From: Blastopirellula marina DSM 3645
GTDB taxonomy: Bacteria; Planctomycetota; Planctomycetia; Pirellulales; Pirellulaceae
Reading direction: 5' to 3'
Assembly: GCF_000153105.1 (NCBI RefSeq)
Contig: NZ_CH672376.1
Coordinates: forward strand, 3,947,739-4,011,738
Length of the DNA stretch: 64,000 nt
Shown: positions 62,864 to 64,000 of the stretch, piece by piece
Layout: each line of letters begins with the position of its first letter
How positions within the stretch are numbered: the first letter of the stretch is position 1
The notes under the pieces: model-generated
What the model was told of the DNA's origin: nothing
Seen by the model: the letters and a program-made list of their open reading frames with translations, nothing else
Databases searched by the model: none
Position numbers and translations under genes: made by a program

Positions 62864-64000
62864 ATGCCACGACCTATTTCGCGCAGGATGTTGCTTCAGG
62901 GAACTGGCGCGGCGCTCGCTTTGCCGTGGCTCGAATCAATGAGTCAGCGCAGCTGGGGTTCTGAATCGCTCAGCGATCCGCCGCAGCGAGCCGCTTTTCT
63001 CTTCGTACCCAACGGCGTACGCGGCGATCAGTGGAACCCGGCGAAAACCGAGGACGGCAGCTTCGAACTAACGCCGATGCTGCAACCGCTGAAGGACGTC
63101 AAAGAAGAAGTCACCATCCTCGAAAACTTGTGGCATAAGCAGACCGTCGGTCGCAACGGGCACTGGCCCAAGGTTCCTGCTTGGCTCTCTGGCGGTTTCG
63201 TCGAACGAACGTCGGGCCGCGACATCAACACCGGCGGCGTCTCGATCGATCAGGTCCTGGCCAGCAAAGTGGGCGATCGAACTCCGCTTCCTTCGCTTGA
63301 GCTCGGCGTCGATGCGGCCTACACCGGCGTCGACAATGTAGGGGGCGGCTTCACACGCATTTATGGTTCGCATATTGCCTGGAGAGACCCCCATACGCCG
63401 GTTCCGAAAGAGATCGTCCCGCGTTTGGCTTTCGATCGCTTGTTCCGCACGACCACGGCCGGGCCGGTGGTGTCAGGATTCAATCCCCATCAAAAAGCGG
63501 TCGCCGATTCGTTGGCCCGCGACGACGCGAGCGTCCTTGATCTGGTGCTGGAAGACGCCAAATCGCTGCGCAGCAAAGTGGGCGAAGGAGATCGAGCGAA
63601 GCTGGATGAGTATCTCGAATCAGTACGCAGCGTAGAAAAACGTATCGAAACCGCGCTCAAACCGCAGAAACGCTGGATCAACCAAGGACGCTTCGACCTG
63701 CCGCGGCCTGGCCCCGGTATTCCGGAAAGCCACGAAGAGCATGTCCGCTTGATGCTGGATATTATGGTCCTGGCGTTTTGGACCGATACCACGCGCATTG
63801 CAACGTTCATGCTTGGCAACGCCCAAACCGGACGCAATTTCGGCTTCCTCGATGGAGTTCGCGGTTCGTTCCATGGCCTTTCGCATCATCGCAACGAGCA
63901 GAAAGAACGCGAACAGTACGAAAAAATCGTGCTGTGGCACCTAACGCAATACGCCTATCTGATCGATAAGATGCGCGGCCTTGATGAAGGGGGCCGTTCG
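62864..64000 (+). CDS. DUF1552 (HxxSHH-motif) protein, C-terminus cut by the window edge
   Basis: The ATG at 62864, behind AGGAAA, opens 379 codons that are still open at the window end. MPRPISRRMLLQGTGAALAL is an arginine-pair export signal. FVPNGVRGDQWNP and the signature HGLSHH (in SFHGLSHHRNEQKEREQYEK) identify DUF1552. It follows the DUF1592 gene by 40 nt. With the gene at 57711 it shows that this locus holds two tandem pairs. Confidence 0.92.
   Translation, partial: MPRPISRRMLLQGTGAALALPWLESMSQRSWGSESLSDPPQRAAFLFVPNGVRGDQWNPAKTEDGSFELTPMLQPLKDVKEEVTILENLWHKQTVGRNGHWPKVPAWLSGGFVERTSGRDINTGGVSIDQVLASKVGDRTPLPSLELGVDAAYTGVDNVGGGFTRIYGSHIAWRDPHTPVPKEIVPRLAFDRLFRTTTAGPVVSGFNPHQKAVADSLARDDASVLDLVLEDAKSLRSKVGEGDRAKLDEYLESVRSVEKRIETALKPQKRWINQGRFDLPRPGPGIPESHEEHVRLMLDIMVLAFWTDTTRIATFMLGNAQTGRNFGFLDGVRGSFHGLSHHRNEQKEREQYEKIVLWHLTQYAYLIDKMRGLDEGGRS

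Overview
The window is chromosomal DNA from a planctomycete, most likely of the Pirellulaceae (Blastopirellula/Rhodopirellula type). The evidence is three tandem pairs of planctomycete cytochrome (PSCyt1/PSD, DUF1592) and DUF1552 (HxxSHH) genes, a DUF1559 pseudopilin, an ECF sigma factor with a FecR-like partner, and secreted GDSL, DUF1080-like and beta-propeller proteins. Identifications rest on motifs and gene order read by eye; no database search was run.

Layout. 1-4.9 kb is a minus-strand chromosomal block: a DUF1552 gene cut by the window edge, DUF1592 cytochrome, GDSL esterase, DUF1080-like protein and a 66-aa protein. 4.9-6.2 kb is gene-poor. About 6.26-32.3 kb is a 26-kb, almost entirely minus-strand, phage-derived cassette. 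Read from its right end it carries accessory genes (an ABC-ATPase/GNAT fusion, a stand-alone RNA polymerase alpha-CTD-like protein, small membrane proteins, a papain-like cysteine peptidase and a thioredoxin-like protein), then small and large terminase, an HTH microprotein, portal, prohead protease/scaffold, decoration-like protein, major capsid protein, connectors, tail terminator, tail tube, chaperone-slot proteins, a very short tape-measure-slot protein, and distal tail, fibre and hub proteins. I see no integrase, lysogeny repressor or replication genes, and both flanks are ordinary chromosome. With host repeats scattered through it and a tape-measure-slot protein of only 201 aa, it is a candidate domesticated prophage or gene-transfer-agent-like element. 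A predicted promoter and operator-like dyad sit at its right end.

32.5-45.4 kb is chromosomal: TVP38/TMEM64 protein, U32 peptidase-family RlhA-like protein, RdgB/HAM1 pyrophosphatase, sodium:solute symporter, nucleoside hydrolase, zinc-ribbon membrane protein, prenyltransferase-repeat protein, and an initiator tRNA-fMet followed by a strong terminator. 45.6-52.5 kb holds a 1756-aa secreted beta-propeller protein, a lipoprotein and a DUF1559 pseudopilin. 53-64 kb is a plus-strand run of ECF sigma factor, FecR-like regulator, DUF1592, DUF1552, a secreted protein, DUF1592 and DUF1552 (cut by the window end).

Three families of palindromic repeats recur. Family 1 is GTAGGGTCCGC/GCGGACC, family 2 is GTCAGGCC/GGCCTGAC, and family 3 is a long inverted repeat with arms like TAGCCCGnnGCGCAAGCGAGGGAA. 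Copies of families 1 and 2 frequently supply the stop codon of the adjacent gene, and one family 2 copy is translated inside a signal peptide.
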